Part shown: positions 8,137 through 16,160 of the stretch, in pieces | Layout of the letters: each line of letters begins with the position of its first letter | Numbering within the stretch: position 1 is the first letter of the stretch | The notes under the pieces: model-generated | What the model saw: only the letters and a program-made list of their open reading frames with translations | Databases searched by the model: none | What the model was told of the DNA's origin: nothing | NCBI GenBank assembly: GCA_964396055.1 | Contig: CAYNDV010000036.1 | Location: forward strand, 1 to 34,786 | Direction of reading: 5' to 3' | Length of the DNA: 34,786 nucleotides | DNA from: CAYJPV01 sp964396055 | Lineage (GTDB): Bacteria; Acidobacteriota; Vicinamibacteria; Vicinamibacterales; JAKQTR01 | Made by a program: the position numbers and the translations under genes

Positions 8137-10155
8137 TCACTCCATCCCCACAAGCGCGATGGGCACGCTCACGCTCCCGAGCCTGGTCTCGCCGGCGCGG
8201 GCGTGCGCGGTCAACACGTATTCGCCGGGCGGCAGCGCGCTGAGATCGAGCTGGCCCATGGCCGTCACGCGGGAGCCGTCCTGCTGGGCGCTCAGGGCGG
8301 CCGCGGCCGTCGCCAGCGGCGGGCCGGATGCTCCGCTCGACACCAGGAAGGTCACGCCCGAGATCGTCACGCCGGGATCGGGATACGCATCCACCACGGC
8401 GGTGATCGTCCGGCCGGCCAGTTCGAGATCGACGCTGTGCACGAACTCGGTGTCGCTCGTCCGCGTGGCGTCCACGACGAGCAGATCGCTGAAACGCGCA
8501 CCGGTGCCCGGCGTCAGCGTGGCGACGAACGCATGGGCCACGCTGCCGATGCGGCCGGCGGCGTCGGCCACCGCCACGCGCAGCGTGTGCGGTCCCGGGC
8601 GCAGGTGGAACATCCCGATGTATGGCCACGAGCCGCCGGCCACCGGCGGCGGTTCGAGCCGCTTGGCGCCCGAGGAGGAGCCCACCACCGTGCCGCGCGC
8701 GTCGAACACGGCCGACAGCACGTACAACTCGGCCGGCTCGCTGGCATCGCGGCCGATATCCGCCCGCACGAGCACGCGCAGGCCCTTGCCGTCCTGTGAC
8801 TGGAACGAACGGGTCGAGACCCGGACCGGCAAGGCGCGCCTGATCTGGCCCGCCTGAAGCACGGCCACGAGGTTGGCTTCGACCGACGCCCCGGCCGTGC
8901 CGGCGGCAGCCACGGCGAACTGCTGCCGGTGGCGCACCTGCACGCCCCGCCGGGCCAGGCGCAGGCGGATCGTGTGGAGGCGCCCGTCGCGGTCGGCATC
9001 CTCGGCTTCGACGGCCAGCTCGTAGCAGCCGGCCAGTTCCCGGCCGATCCGCCCGAAGGCGCCTGACGCGTCGGCGGTGAGCCTCGTGACGGAGCCGCCG
9101 TTGGCGGCGGCCAGCGCGTCGAGGCCCTGGGCCATCACCGTCTTGTCCTGCATGAGGCTGGCGTCGGTCCGGCCTCGATCCGATCCCAGGCCCTCGAGCA
9201 CGGCGGCCTCCACGTGCAGGGCCCTGATCGTGACCGACGCCGTGGCTGCCAGCGCCGTCGTCCGGCGCAGTTCCTCGACGAAGCCGCGGTCGTTGCGATC
9301 GCCCGAGTGGAACAGCCCGGCGCTCACGAGCACGACCTGCTTGCGGCCGTCGAGGGCGCGCAGGCCGCCCAGGATGCCCGAGAGGCCCGCCAGGCTGCGC
9401 ACGGACTGGGCCTGGAGAGCCTGCACCATGTTGACGGCCGTGCGCTGGACTTCCTGGCGGCAGGTCTCGCGTCCGGTCGTGTCACTGTAGCCCTCGCACG
9501 TGCGATCGGACACGCGGCGGTGCGTCAGCGTATTGCCCGCGGCGATTTCCGCCGCCTCGGAGATGCTGATGGCCATGATGGGCGACGGGCTGCCGACGGA
9601 GACACCGGTGCCGGTGATGCGCTCGAGGGCGCGCAGGATGGCCTCGCGGCCCGCGGAGGGCGGCAGCAGGAACCCCGGGTCCGGGTACGCGGCCAGCGCC
9701 ACGCGCTCGGCGGGGTCGAGCTGCGCGAGAAACGCCCTGGCGGTTTCGAGTGTCTGGCGTCCGCGACCCGAGAGGAAGCTGCCGTGGTCGACGGCCAGCA
9801 CGATGGTCCGCTCGGTCGACGACGAGGAGGCGTCCGGGTCGTTGGTGCTGAAGAGCGACAGGCGCGGCGCGGGGCCGGCCTGCGGGCCCTGCGGCAGCCG
9901 GGCGGTCAAATCCACGTAGCGCAGGGCCGCCACGCGGCGGGGCTTGCCGTCGACGGTCACGTCGATATCGGCCGGGGTCAGGTCGGTGACGGGGCGGCCG
10001 TCCTGGTCCACGACCGTGGCGTCGATGGTGATGAGTTCGATGCCCGATCGCAGGGGCGTGGCCTGGCGGGCGGCGGGTGCGGAGCCGAGCCACGTGAGGG
10101 CGCAGCACGCCACGGCGGCGACGGCGGCGGGGTGCGAGGATCTGGGCAGGAACAC
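8137..10155 (-). CDS. vWFA-related Acidobacterial-type secreted protein
   Basis: Secreted protein with a degenerate von Willebrand factor A region, of the vWFA-related family found in large copy number in Acidobacteriota; its substrate or partner is unknown. From a GTG at 10155 it is 672 residues, preceded by GGGAGG six bases upstream, and begins with a signal peptide (AAVAAVACCALTWLGSAPAAR). Family hallmarks are visible: ITIDATVVDQDGRPVTDLTPADIDVTVDGKPR near the N-terminus, then TIVLAVDHGSF in place of a classical DxSxS metal site, and the strand KQVVLVSAGLFHSGD. The C-terminal third looks like all-beta domains. A longer reading from 10311 would add 52 low-complexity residues and lose the signal peptide, so it is rejected. 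Its stop is 1 bp from the stop of the convergent cyclase gene, leaving no room for a separate terminator. Confidence 0.87.
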   Translation of the reverse strand: MFLPRSSHPAAVAAVACCALTWLGSAPAARQATPLRSGIELITIDATVVDQDGRPVTDLTPADIDVTVDGKPRRVAALRYVDLTARLPQGPQAGPAPRLSLFSTNDPDASSSSTERTIVLAVDHGSFLSGRGRQTLETARAFLAQLDPAERVALAAYPDPGFLLPPSAGREAILRALERITGTGVSVGSPSPIMAISISEAAEIAAGNTLTHRRVSDRTCEGYSDTTGRETCRQEVQRTAVNMVQALQAQSVRSLAGLSGILGGLRALDGRKQVVLVSAGLFHSGDRNDRGFVEELRRTTALAATASVTIRALHVEAAVLEGLGSDRGRTDASLMQDKTVMAQGLDALAAANGGSVTRLTADASGAFGRIGRELAGCYELAVEAEDADRDGRLHTIRLRLARRGVQVRHRQQFAVAAAGTAGASVEANLVAVLQAGQIRRALPVRVSTRSFQSQDGKGLRVLVRADIGRDASEPAELYVLSAVFDARGTVVGSSSGAKRLEPPPVAGGSWPYIGMFHLRPGPHTLRVAVADAAGRIGSVAHAFVATLTPGTGARFSDLLVVDATRTSDTEFVHSVDLELAGRTITAVVDAYPDPGVTISGVTFLVSSGASGPPLATAAAALSAQQDGSRVTAMGQLDLSALPPGEYVLTAHARAGETRLGSVSVPIALVGME

Positions 10156-10258
10156 GGCGGGCCTCCCGGGGGCGAGGAGCTGACCGCGGACCTGGACGGC
10201 GTACCGCGGCGGCGTCTGCGGAAGACTATACTCTGGAGCGGCGGAGGGCTGGCTGCGG

Positions 10259-10540
10259 ATGCTGAAGCTGCTGGATGGAATCTCGGACGGCGCGTGGGAC
10301 CGGTGCGGCATTGGGTTCGGCGCCGTTGGCGCGGCGACGATTGCGTGGCAGGTGTGGTTCGAGTGGCGGCAGCCGGGCCCGTCGACCGTGTCGCTGTGGT
10401 TTCTGGCGGGCTTCTTCAGCGTGTACCTGTTCTGGTTCCTCTACGGGGTGCGGTTCCGGCGCCCGGGCATCTACCTGTCGAACGCCGCGGCGGTGCTGCT
10501 GCAGCTGCTGTTCGCGGCGGTGGTGATGCTGAAGGCGTAA
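10259..10540 (+). CDS. Small SemiSWEET-like membrane protein
   Basis: A 93-residue membrane protein with three predicted helices (about 15-33, 43-63 and 70-91). The pattern fits the SemiSWEET/PQ-loop repeat: a first helix ending in a basic loop, then STVSLWFLAGFFSVYLFWFLYG, a short RRPG turn and a third helix beginning LSNAAAV. Known SemiSWEETs are three-helix sugar uniporters that work as dimers; the classical PQ dipeptide is WQ here, so sugar transport is inference. GGAGGG lies about ten bases before the ATG, and a TATACT hexamer at 10227-10232 could be the -10 box, with no convincing -35. It is divergent from the vWFA-related gene. Confidence 0.62.
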   Translation: MLKLLDGISDGAWDRCGIGFGAVGAATIAWQVWFEWRQPGPSTVSLWFLAGFFSVYLFWFLYGVRFRRPGIYLSNAAAVLLQLLFAAVVMLKA

Positions 10541-10642
10541 GCCGCGCGCCCTTCGTGCCGAGACACGTGCGACGCGGACTCGCGCCTCCAGCCGACTCGC
10601 CGGGTGGGCCAGGATGCGGTGACCGAGCCGTCCCGCGTCGGG

Positions 10643-11113
10643 CTACTTGCCGAAGTTCTTCTTTGCCTCCTCATCCTGGAAGACCATGTCCTTGCCAGTC
10701 TTGGCCTTCAAGATCACGGCCAGAGGGCGCACCAGGTCTTTCCCCACCTCAAGCACGATTCCCTGGTCCTTGCCGTCGGCGTCTTTCCACATCAGGCTGT
10801 AGTAGTGCCGCCTCTTCTTTGAGAAGAGTGACCAGGGCGTGAGTAGTATGGCGGTCTTGATCCGGTGGCTGGCCTTCTGGCCGTACTCGTAGGACTCGAT
10901 CTGAGCGTACGGTAACGCGGCTTGCTCACCCTTGTCCGGGATGAGGACCAGCTGGGCTTCATCATCGGTCTTGAGACGTCCTTCCGTGCCCTCCTTGATC
11001 TTCGTTGGGATCGTGCCTCCCACGTACATGGCCTTCTTCGAGTCCAGGGCGAGGCCGCTCACCTCGAAGAGGAATACCGCAACCAGGGCTACCGCCATCG
11101 CTCGTTTGTTCAT
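10643..11113 (-). CDS. Exported protein of unknown function
   Basis: A 156-residue protein with an N-terminal signal or anchor segment (MNKRAMAVALVAVFLFEVSGLAL) and a small, probably beta-rich body. Visible features are YVGGTIPTKIKEGTEGRL, a hydrophilic middle with AQIESYEYGQK, a basic KKRRHYYSLMWKD patch and a C-terminal stretch resembling an EF-like or PH-like beta domain. I do not recognise a characterised family. The start at 11113 has an AGGAGG ribosome site six bases upstream; the ATG five codons earlier (11128) would overlap that site and is rejected. The downstream neighbour on the other strand is the SemiSWEET-like gene, about 100 bp away and convergent. Confidence 0.75.
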   Translation of the reverse strand: MNKRAMAVALVAVFLFEVSGLALDSKKAMYVGGTIPTKIKEGTEGRLKTDDEAQLVLIPDKGEQAALPYAQIESYEYGQKASHRIKTAILLTPWSLFSKKRRHYYSLMWKDADGKDQGIVLEVGKDLVRPLAVILKAKTGKDMVFQDEEAKKNFGK

Positions 11114-11156
11114 CAGTGCCTCCTGCATGGTCGGTTGGACGGACCGGGGGGCCCAA

Positions 11157-11176
11157 GGGGGCGCCGAAGCGCCCCC
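11157..11176 (-). terminator. GC hairpin with UUCG loop after the lipoprotein gene
   Basis: Perfect 8-bp stem (arms 11157-11164 and 11169-11176, GGGGGCGC/GCGCCCCC) with a four-base loop that reads TTCG on the minus strand, an unusually stable tetraloop. It lies about 24 bp past the stop of the lipoprotein gene. No run of T follows, so it may act as an RNA 3' stabiliser or a weak terminator. Confidence 0.55.
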
Positions 11177-11199
11177 GCCCGACGTTCCGATCGCCTACG

Positions 11200-11886
11200 T
11201 CAACGCACCTCTGTCAGCGACCACGACACTCCGCTCGAGTGTTTGATCTCCACCACCCCGCCGGTAGTGAGGTACGTGCCCTCGAAGTGGGGCTGGCCCC
11301 AGCTCCGGCCGACCAGTTCGTTCACGATCAGGCGCCCGCCGATGTAGACGATGAAGTTCGAACTGCTCCCCGGGCAGTCCGCAATGACCCGGACGCGGAG
11401 GATGTAGGTCGGCATGTCGAAGACGTTGTCACCGCTGCCGGATCGTCCCCAGATGGCCGGGTCGACATGGATGGTCTGACCGGCGACCCTGCCCTGGTAG
11501 GTTGCTGTGACGTCGGCATCGCCAGGCGCCCGGAACGTCACCAGCCCCGCGGCGGTCACCGTGGCAATCGCCGCGCGGTTCGACGCCCACGTGGACCGGT
11601 CGGTGACGTCCTGGGTGCTCCCGTCAGACATGGCGGCCCGGGCGGCCAGCTGAATCGTGCCCCCGACCGAGGTCGTGGCGCACACCCCTTCGAAGAGCCC
11701 CGGGCTGGCGGTGCAGCCTGGCCCCGTAACCGTGAGGCTGGCCAGCGTCACGGGGGTTGGTGTTGGCGTCGGCGTGGGCGATGGTGCCGGGGGCGAGGTT
11801 GGCGCGGTCGGGTTCCCGCCGCCGTCGGAACCGCCGCACCCGATGAGGCTGAGCGCGAGTGCGATGGTGATGGCGATGTAGCGCAC
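11200..11886 (-). CDS. Lipoprotein with Ig-like (Big2-type) domain
   Basis: A 228-residue lipoprotein. The chosen GTG at 11886 has AAGGAG eight bases upstream and begins a lipoprotein signal peptide, RYIAITIALALSLIGC, with the lipobox cysteine at about residue 18. A Gly/Ser and Pro-Thr-rich linker (repeated TP) follows to about residue 45. The next about 90 residues look like a bacterial Ig-like group 2 domain: TLASLTVTGPG, then TIQLAARAAMSDGSTQDVTDRSTWASNRAAIATV and GLVTFRAPGDADVTATYQG, the usual 'more general than constant' pattern. The C-terminal half is beta-rich and unrecognised, with WGRSGSGDNVFDMP and GRSWGQPHFEGTYLTTGG. It probably sits on the outer membrane. The longer frame starting at 11967 is rejected because it would hide the lipobox. 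Confidence 0.85.
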   Translation of the reverse strand: MRYIAITIALALSLIGCGGSDGGGNPTAPTSPPAPSPTPTPTPTPVTLASLTVTGPGCTASPGLFEGVCATTSVGGTIQLAARAAMSDGSTQDVTDRSTWASNRAAIATVTAAGLVTFRAPGDADVTATYQGRVAGQTIHVDPAIWGRSGSGDNVFDMPTYILRVRVIADCPGSSSNFIVYIGGRLIVNELVGRSWGQPHFEGTYLTTGGVVEIKHSSGVSWSLTEVR

Positions 11887-12097
11887 GGCATGTCTCCTTT
11901 TCGTCTCACGGTGGATAGCGGGGGCGACCTGTCCAGCTTGCAGGAGCGTTGTGACGCCCGGGGTCATACCATGACGACGGCGTGCTCGAGCGGAACAGCC
12001 CGTGTGTCCGTCGTATCATCCTCGCGTGACACCCGAGCCGCTCTGCGCCGATACGAGTGCTGAGATCGAGTCTCGGCAGATCGAGGCTTAGCGGGTG

Positions 12098-12292
12098 ATG
12101 ACGCCGGCCGAGAAGGCCGCGCTCGTGACCCGGCTCATCCAGGCGGCCTTCGCCCTGGCGGCGGCCGGTGTCCGCCACCGGTTCCCGGGCGTGTCGCCCC
12201 GCGAGCAGGACCTTCGACTGGCAGAAGTGACGCTCGGTCCGGCCCTGACACGCCAGGTGTTCGCGGACGCACACGAGGTGCTCGGGCCGTGA
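12098..12292 (+). CDS. Small conserved protein, first gene of a broken two-gene operon
   Basis: A 64-residue helical protein (MTPAEKAALVTRLIQAAFAL..., with RHRFPGVSPREQDLRLAEVTLGPALTRQVF). It resembles a family of short proteins commonly encoded directly upstream of, and overlapping, a nucleotidyltransferase-fold gene; this is from memory, not a search. Here the stop TGA overlaps a GTG start (GTGA), which supports the same arrangement, but the second gene ends after 16 codons. GTG at 12095 is an alternative start. Function is unknown; in intact pairs it may be an antitoxin-like or accessory subunit. Confidence 0.7.
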   Translation: MTPAEKAALVTRLIQAAFALAAAGVRHRFPGVSPREQDLRLAEVTLGPALTRQVFADAHEVLGP

Positions 12293-12339
12293 ACGCCGAC
12301 CCCGATCCGATTGCGCTGGCGTTGCGGGTTGAGGGTTGA
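12289..12339 (+). pseudogene. Truncated 5' remnant of a nucleotidyltransferase-like gene
   Basis: A GTG start at 12289 overlaps the preceding stop and opens 16 codons, VNADPDPIALALRVEG, then TGA at 12337-12339. The N-terminal NADPDPIALALRV resembles the start of nucleotidyltransferase-fold proteins usually encoded in this position, but the body is absent. The break at about 12,330 coincides with the start of a repeat-rich stretch and then the defence genes, so it may mark an insertion or deletion edge. Confidence 0.45.
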
Positions 12340-12361
12340 TTCCCTGCAAACCAGAGAGACG

Positions 12362-12535
12362 CGTCAGGGCGAAGCCTGCCGTGGCCTCCGGAGGAAGATC
12401 GTTGGAGCCGAAGGTAAACGCCTGGGCGAAGCCAGCCGAAGCTCACCGAGGAAGGAAACGATCCGGAGTTGAGCGTCAGGGCGAAGCCAGCCGTAGCTTC
12501 CCGAGGAAGGTCGTTGAAGCCGAAGGGAAGCGAAG
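12362..12535 (+). repeat. Three imperfect ~57-bp tandem repeats
   Basis: Three copies start at about 12362, 12419 and 12474, each opening CGYCWGGGCGAAGCCWGCCG and continuing with GAGGAAG and related words; the first and third also share TCGTTGRAGCCGAAGG. Spacing is 57 and 55 bp, so it does not keep a single reading frame. A 93-codon plus-strand frame at 12336-12617 spans it but has no recognisable domain apart from a plausible short helical end (SRILASWNQLDGWLRQLEALRRAA). This array, with the 70 bp after it, fills the 345-bp space between the truncated gene and the ATPase gene; no other gene was seen there. Confidence 0.7.
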
Positions 12536-12685
12536 GCTGGTGAGCCGCATTTTGGCCAGTTGGAACCAGTTGGACGGGTGGCTGCGTCAGCTCGAGGCGC
12601 TGCGGCGGGCGGCGTAGCGGCAACCGCGGCAATGCTCGCCACTGATGTGAAAGCCTGCGCTGAGCGCACGAACCGGGACCTTAGA

Positions 12686-15310
12686 TTAGGCGATCTTCTT
12701 CTGCCGGTCGCGGAGGCTTGCCGTCCAGTCTCTGAAAGTCTCGATGTCCTGAAGCATTTCGGCCGGCGCTGGCGCAGCGCCGTTGCGCCCGCTCGATGCG
12801 TCGTGCGCATCGACGATGTCGCTGCACTTCTTGAACGCGGCGTGGAAGGTATCACAATCGGCTTCTGTGAGCACCGTCACTTTCTTCAATCCCTTGGTGT
12901 CGATGTAATCGCGGTGGCGCTGCACGACCCGGAAAAACACGATCTCCTCCAGCGCGCGCTCCCATGATGCGCGCAGCCGATTGTAGATGTCCGTGGTTTC
13001 GACCTCGTACTCCTCCTCCTGGTTGGAGTCGTACAGCTTCTTGGCCGCGCGAGCTTCCTTCTCGAGCTTGTCGATCCGGTCTTCGGTGCCTTTGCCCTTC
13101 CACGGCAGGCCATCACTGACCATCCCAGCGCCGGCAGCGCCGCGCGCGAGCGTATGCATGCGCAGCGGCCTCTTCTTCTCGGCCAAGTCGATCAGGTCAT
13201 TCGCGAAAACCAGATCGTGCGTGAAAACGACAATTTGCCTCTGCTCGGCTTCCGCGACAAGGCGCTGTGCCACCCTCTTCCGCCATTTGTGGTCGAGCGA
13301 CGAGATCGGGTCGTCAAACACGAGCGCTGATTGATGGTCTGCTGTTGCAAGCTCGGTCAGGAACACGGCGAGTGCCACACAGGTCTTTTCGCCTTCGCTG
13401 AGAACGTTCTCCACTTTGGCAGTCGGCTTGGCGAACAACCGCACCTGATATTGCGGAGAGCCGTACTTTCCGCCGGAGCGCACGATCTCCACGCGCACCT
13501 TCTCGGCGGCGAGCTTGACGATTTCCTGCTGGAAACGGTCGCGCAGCTTGGGCGTGATGACAGAATCGGCGATGTCGTTGCCGACCTTGGTGATGGCGTT
13601 CGTGGCCGTGTCGCCCTGACACTGCTCAAGAAAATGGATAGCTGCCAGACGTTCGACTTCATCGCGAACAGCGGGCAGCATTGAGGAGAGAGTGACGCGG
13701 TCGCTCAGCTCCGCCAGTTCCGTTTCGAGTTTCTTGCGCGTCGCCTCGTCTGAGGATTTCCGCACTTCATCCGCATGGCCGCGCAGCTTACTCTCTAGCG
13801 CTGCGACTTCGGCCGATGGTGCATCGAGCGACGGCAGCGGCGGCGGCGGGCTACCCGACGCCAGAGCGCGGAGCGTGAGGGACTTGCGCAGCCGCGCTGC
13901 CGCGATCGCGCGGCGCGCCGCGCGTGCCACCGCGGCTTCATGAAGCCCCAGCTCGCGCAGTGCGGCACTGTGCTGGCGCGTTCCGATCGACCGTTCGGAC
14001 AGCGAACGGATTGCCGTGCTCGCCTCCTGGGCAGCGGCGGCCGATTCCTTGGCAGTGTCTTGCTGAATGAACTCCTCGAACCGCGCCATGCGGTCGCGGG
14101 CTTCAGGCCCGAGCACCTGCTGGCACAACACGCAAAGCGCTTCATCGTTTGCCGGAGGAAATCCCGCATCCGGGTAGGCAGTCTGCACAGAGTACCTGCG
14201 CGCAGAATCCCAGAGGGCTCGCCACGTAGCGCTACCGACACCGGCAAGGGGCTCGCTGGAGAATGCTTTGTCGGCGGCAAGCCGGGCCGCTTCTCTTCTG
14301 GCTTCGGCAGCGGCGGCGAGCGCTCGAATGCTCTCAAAGGCGGTGTCGCTGGTTGCCGCCTCCAGCGCGTCCAGCGTCTCATTCACGCGCCGGATGTTGT
14401 CGGCCTTCAGAGTGTAATCAGCAGCCGCCTTCGCCGGGTTCTTCGACAGGTCTTCCTTAAGCCGCTCCATGCGCGCGGTTTCATCGGCTGTCAGGGTGGC
14501 AAGGGCCTCGAGAGTCGCGATGGCGGTGTCATGCCTCAGTGCGCCCAGGGCCTTGCCTGCTGCCGTGCCCGGCTTCCACGCAGGTTTCTCAAATAGCGGA
14601 TTGCGCGCCTTTTCGAGTTTCCGCTGCTCAGTGGTCAGTGCGTCCTTCACAGCAACGCAGACGCCGGCAAGTTCGTCGGGAACATCGAGACCGAACGGCC
14701 GGAATGCGACCTCGTTCTTACCTTCGATATGGATCGATGCGCATTCGCTGTCGAACACGCTAATCGCAGAAAGCAGCGGGTGCGAGTTGCTGCCGTCGCT
14801 CCACGTTTGAGGTGGTTGTTCCTTGCCGCCGAGGGCATAGGTGAGCGTTGCCGTTGCAGCTGCCTGCACGGGCTGCGGGGCGTAGACGTTGGGCTCTATC
14901 CTGCCTGTATGTCGCGCGCGGCAGGCATGCTTGAGAATTCGCGCGTACCCTGACTTGCCCGCACCGTTGTCCCCGTAAATGATGGTGATGCCGGCAGGCT
15001 CGAAAGTGATTGTCTGGTTCGCTGCCAAGTCGTTCGCGTGTTCGACGTCGGCCACCGACACGAGCGTAACGGCCCCGCCTTTCCCGGGATTGACGGGCAG
15101 GTGGCCGCTTTCGAGCGGCGCGGCAGTGAGAGCAGATTGCGCGCCGCGGCCCTTCTTGCACAGCTCAATGAGCTCGGCGATATCGCCCGCACTCAGCTTT
15201 CCCTGCGCCACAATTCGGCGTAACGCGTCGCGCTGCCATGCCGGCCGAGCGAGCGACCAGGCCAGGACCGCTTCGAGAACCGTTTTCGGCGGCGGTGGGT
15301 TCTTGCTCAT
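12686..15310 (-). CDS. SMC-like AAA/ABC ATPase, probable RloC/PrrC-type anticodon nuclease
   Basis: An 874-residue SMC/Rad50-style ATPase. Walker A GDNGAGKS at 113-120; ABC signature LSEGEK at 637-642; Walker B ALVFDDPISSLD at 662-673; H-loop FTHD (His698). The long middle is coiled-coil-like and carries C-x2-C at 393-396 (LCVLCQQVLG), as in a zinc hook. The C-terminal region has R780-x3-E784 (RASWERALEE) and later histidines (799, 823, 836), which could form the Arg-Glu-His triad of the RloC/PrrC tRNA anticodon nucleases. RloC and PrrC are known from type I restriction loci, and hsdM/S/R lie 1.9 kb away here. Known members cleave tRNA after phage infection or DNA damage; that activity is inferred here. 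The gene is divergent from the AbiE-like pair, and no strong ribosome site precedes the ATG. Another abortive-infection ATPase is the alternative. Confidence 0.75.
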   Translation of the reverse strand: MSKNPPPPKTVLEAVLAWSLARPAWQRDALRRIVAQGKLSAGDIAELIELCKKGRGAQSALTAAPLESGHLPVNPGKGGAVTLVSVADVEHANDLAANQTITFEPAGITIIYGDNGAGKSGYARILKHACRARHTGRIEPNVYAPQPVQAAATATLTYALGGKEQPPQTWSDGSNSHPLLSAISVFDSECASIHIEGKNEVAFRPFGLDVPDELAGVCVAVKDALTTEQRKLEKARNPLFEKPAWKPGTAAGKALGALRHDTAIATLEALATLTADETARMERLKEDLSKNPAKAAADYTLKADNIRRVNETLDALEAATSDTAFESIRALAAAAEARREAARLAADKAFSSEPLAGVGSATWRALWDSARRYSVQTAYPDAGFPPANDEALCVLCQQVLGPEARDRMARFEEFIQQDTAKESAAAAQEASTAIRSLSERSIGTRQHSAALRELGLHEAAVARAARRAIAAARLRKSLTLRALASGSPPPPLPSLDAPSAEVAALESKLRGHADEVRKSSDEATRKKLETELAELSDRVTLSSMLPAVRDEVERLAAIHFLEQCQGDTATNAITKVGNDIADSVITPKLRDRFQQEIVKLAAEKVRVEIVRSGGKYGSPQYQVRLFAKPTAKVENVLSEGEKTCVALAVFLTELATADHQSALVFDDPISSLDHKWRKRVAQRLVAEAEQRQIVVFTHDLVFANDLIDLAEKKRPLRMHTLARGAAGAGMVSDGLPWKGKGTEDRIDKLEKEARAAKKLYDSNQEEEYEVETTDIYNRLRASWERALEEIVFFRVVQRHRDYIDTKGLKKVTVLTEADCDTFHAAFKKCSDIVDAHDASSGRNGAAPAPAEMLQDIETFRDWTASLRDRQKKIA

Positions 15311-15506
15311 GGGCTGTCGCAGCTAGCTGGAAGGTTCACGTACTGACGCAAAACCCGCGTCCGCCAATTGGCCCTTGGACACCAACAGGCCTCAATCAAT
15401 CGCGGAACGTCGGGCCTGGCGTCACGGCTCACGAACGAATTGTAGAGCAGGAAGCTGTGAGGACGAACGCTGCGGGTGTTCCAGGACTGGCTCAGCAGTC
15501 AATAGC

Positions 15507-15533
15507 GACAGAAAAACGTGCTATATTTCTGTC
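15507..15533 (+). promoter_or_regulatory. Inverted-repeat operator overlapping the AbiE-like promoter
   Basis: Perfect 8-bp arms GACAGAAA (15507-15514) and TTTCTGTC (15526-15533) separated by 11 bp. A TATATT hexamer at 15522-15527 lies within it and could be the -10 box; the ATG of the antitoxin gene is 7 bp downstream. AbiEi-type antitoxins are known to repress their own promoters by binding inverted repeats, so this is the likely operator for the whole antitoxin-toxin-hsd run. The remaining 196 bp back to the ATPase start hold no gene. Confidence 0.65.
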
Positions 15534-15539
15534 AAAACC

Positions 15540-16160
15540 ATGGGCAAGCAGACCGCCTCCGTGGACTCCCAATTACTGGCCAGAATTCGCCAGCAGGGTC
15601 CGGGGACTGTCTTCACGCCAGCCGACTTCGTCGACCTCGGCCCCCGGAACGCCGTGGATCTGGCCCTGAGCCGAAACGCCCGAGCCGGCACCATACGCAA
15701 GCTCGCCCGCGGCGTTTACGACCTGCCGCGACGTGACGCCCGCCTCGGCGACCTGTTCCCCTCCCCGGACTATGTCGCCTCGGCTCTGGCTGGGCGTGAC
15801 GGCGCACGGCTACAGGCGAGTGGGGCCCACGCCGCTAACCTGCTGGCCTTGTCGGACCAGGTGCCCGTGCGGCTGACGTTCCTGACCGACGGCCGCTCAC
15901 GGCGGGTGCAACTGGGCCGGCAACAGATCATCCTGAAACACACCACCCCGCGACAGATGGCGACGGCCGGTCGCATCAGCGGCACCGTCATCCAAGCGCT
16001 GCGCTGGCTCGGCCGGGACCACGTCGACGACAAGGTGATCTCCATTCTCCGTCGCCGGCTGTCAGACGCCGACAAGCGCCAGCTGCAGCAGGACCTCCGT
16101 TACGCCCCCACTTGGGTCGGCGGCGTCATGCGCCGGGTCGCAACTCCCTCGGTGAAGTGA
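15540..16160 (+). CDS. AbiEi-like antitoxin (DUF6088-type)
   Basis: A 206-residue protein resembling the DUF6088 branch of AbiEi antitoxins in type IV toxin-antitoxin systems. The N-terminal part is a winged-helix-like module (SQLLARIRQQGPGTVFTPADFVDLG, then AVDLALSRNARAGTIRKLARGVYDLP), suited to DNA binding and autorepression. The middle has GARLQASGAHAANLLALSDQVPVRLTFLTDG and HTTPRQMATAGRISGTVIQALRWLG, typical of the C-terminal domain. I start it at the ATG at 15540, just after the inverted-repeat operator; the open frame back to 15375 crosses the operator and is rejected. The stop overlaps the next start (TGATG), so antitoxin and toxin are translationally coupled. Confidence 0.85.
   Translation: MGKQTASVDSQLLARIRQQGPGTVFTPADFVDLGPRNAVDLALSRNARAGTIRKLARGVYDLPRRDARLGDLFPSPDYVASALAGRDGARLQASGAHAANLLALSDQVPVRLTFLTDGRSRRVQLGRQQIILKHTTPRQMATAGRISGTVIQALRWLGRDHVDDKVISILRRRLSDADKRQLQQDLRYAPTWVGGVMRRVATPSVK

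Noticed and set aside
12362..12535. CRISPR array
   Set aside because: The three repeats are adjacent and imperfect with no unique spacers, and no cas gene is in the window.
12336..12617. 93-codon plus-strand frame over the 57-bp repeats
   Set aside because: Repeat spacing of 57 and 55 bp breaks any conserved frame, and there is no domain; kept only as part of the repeat description.
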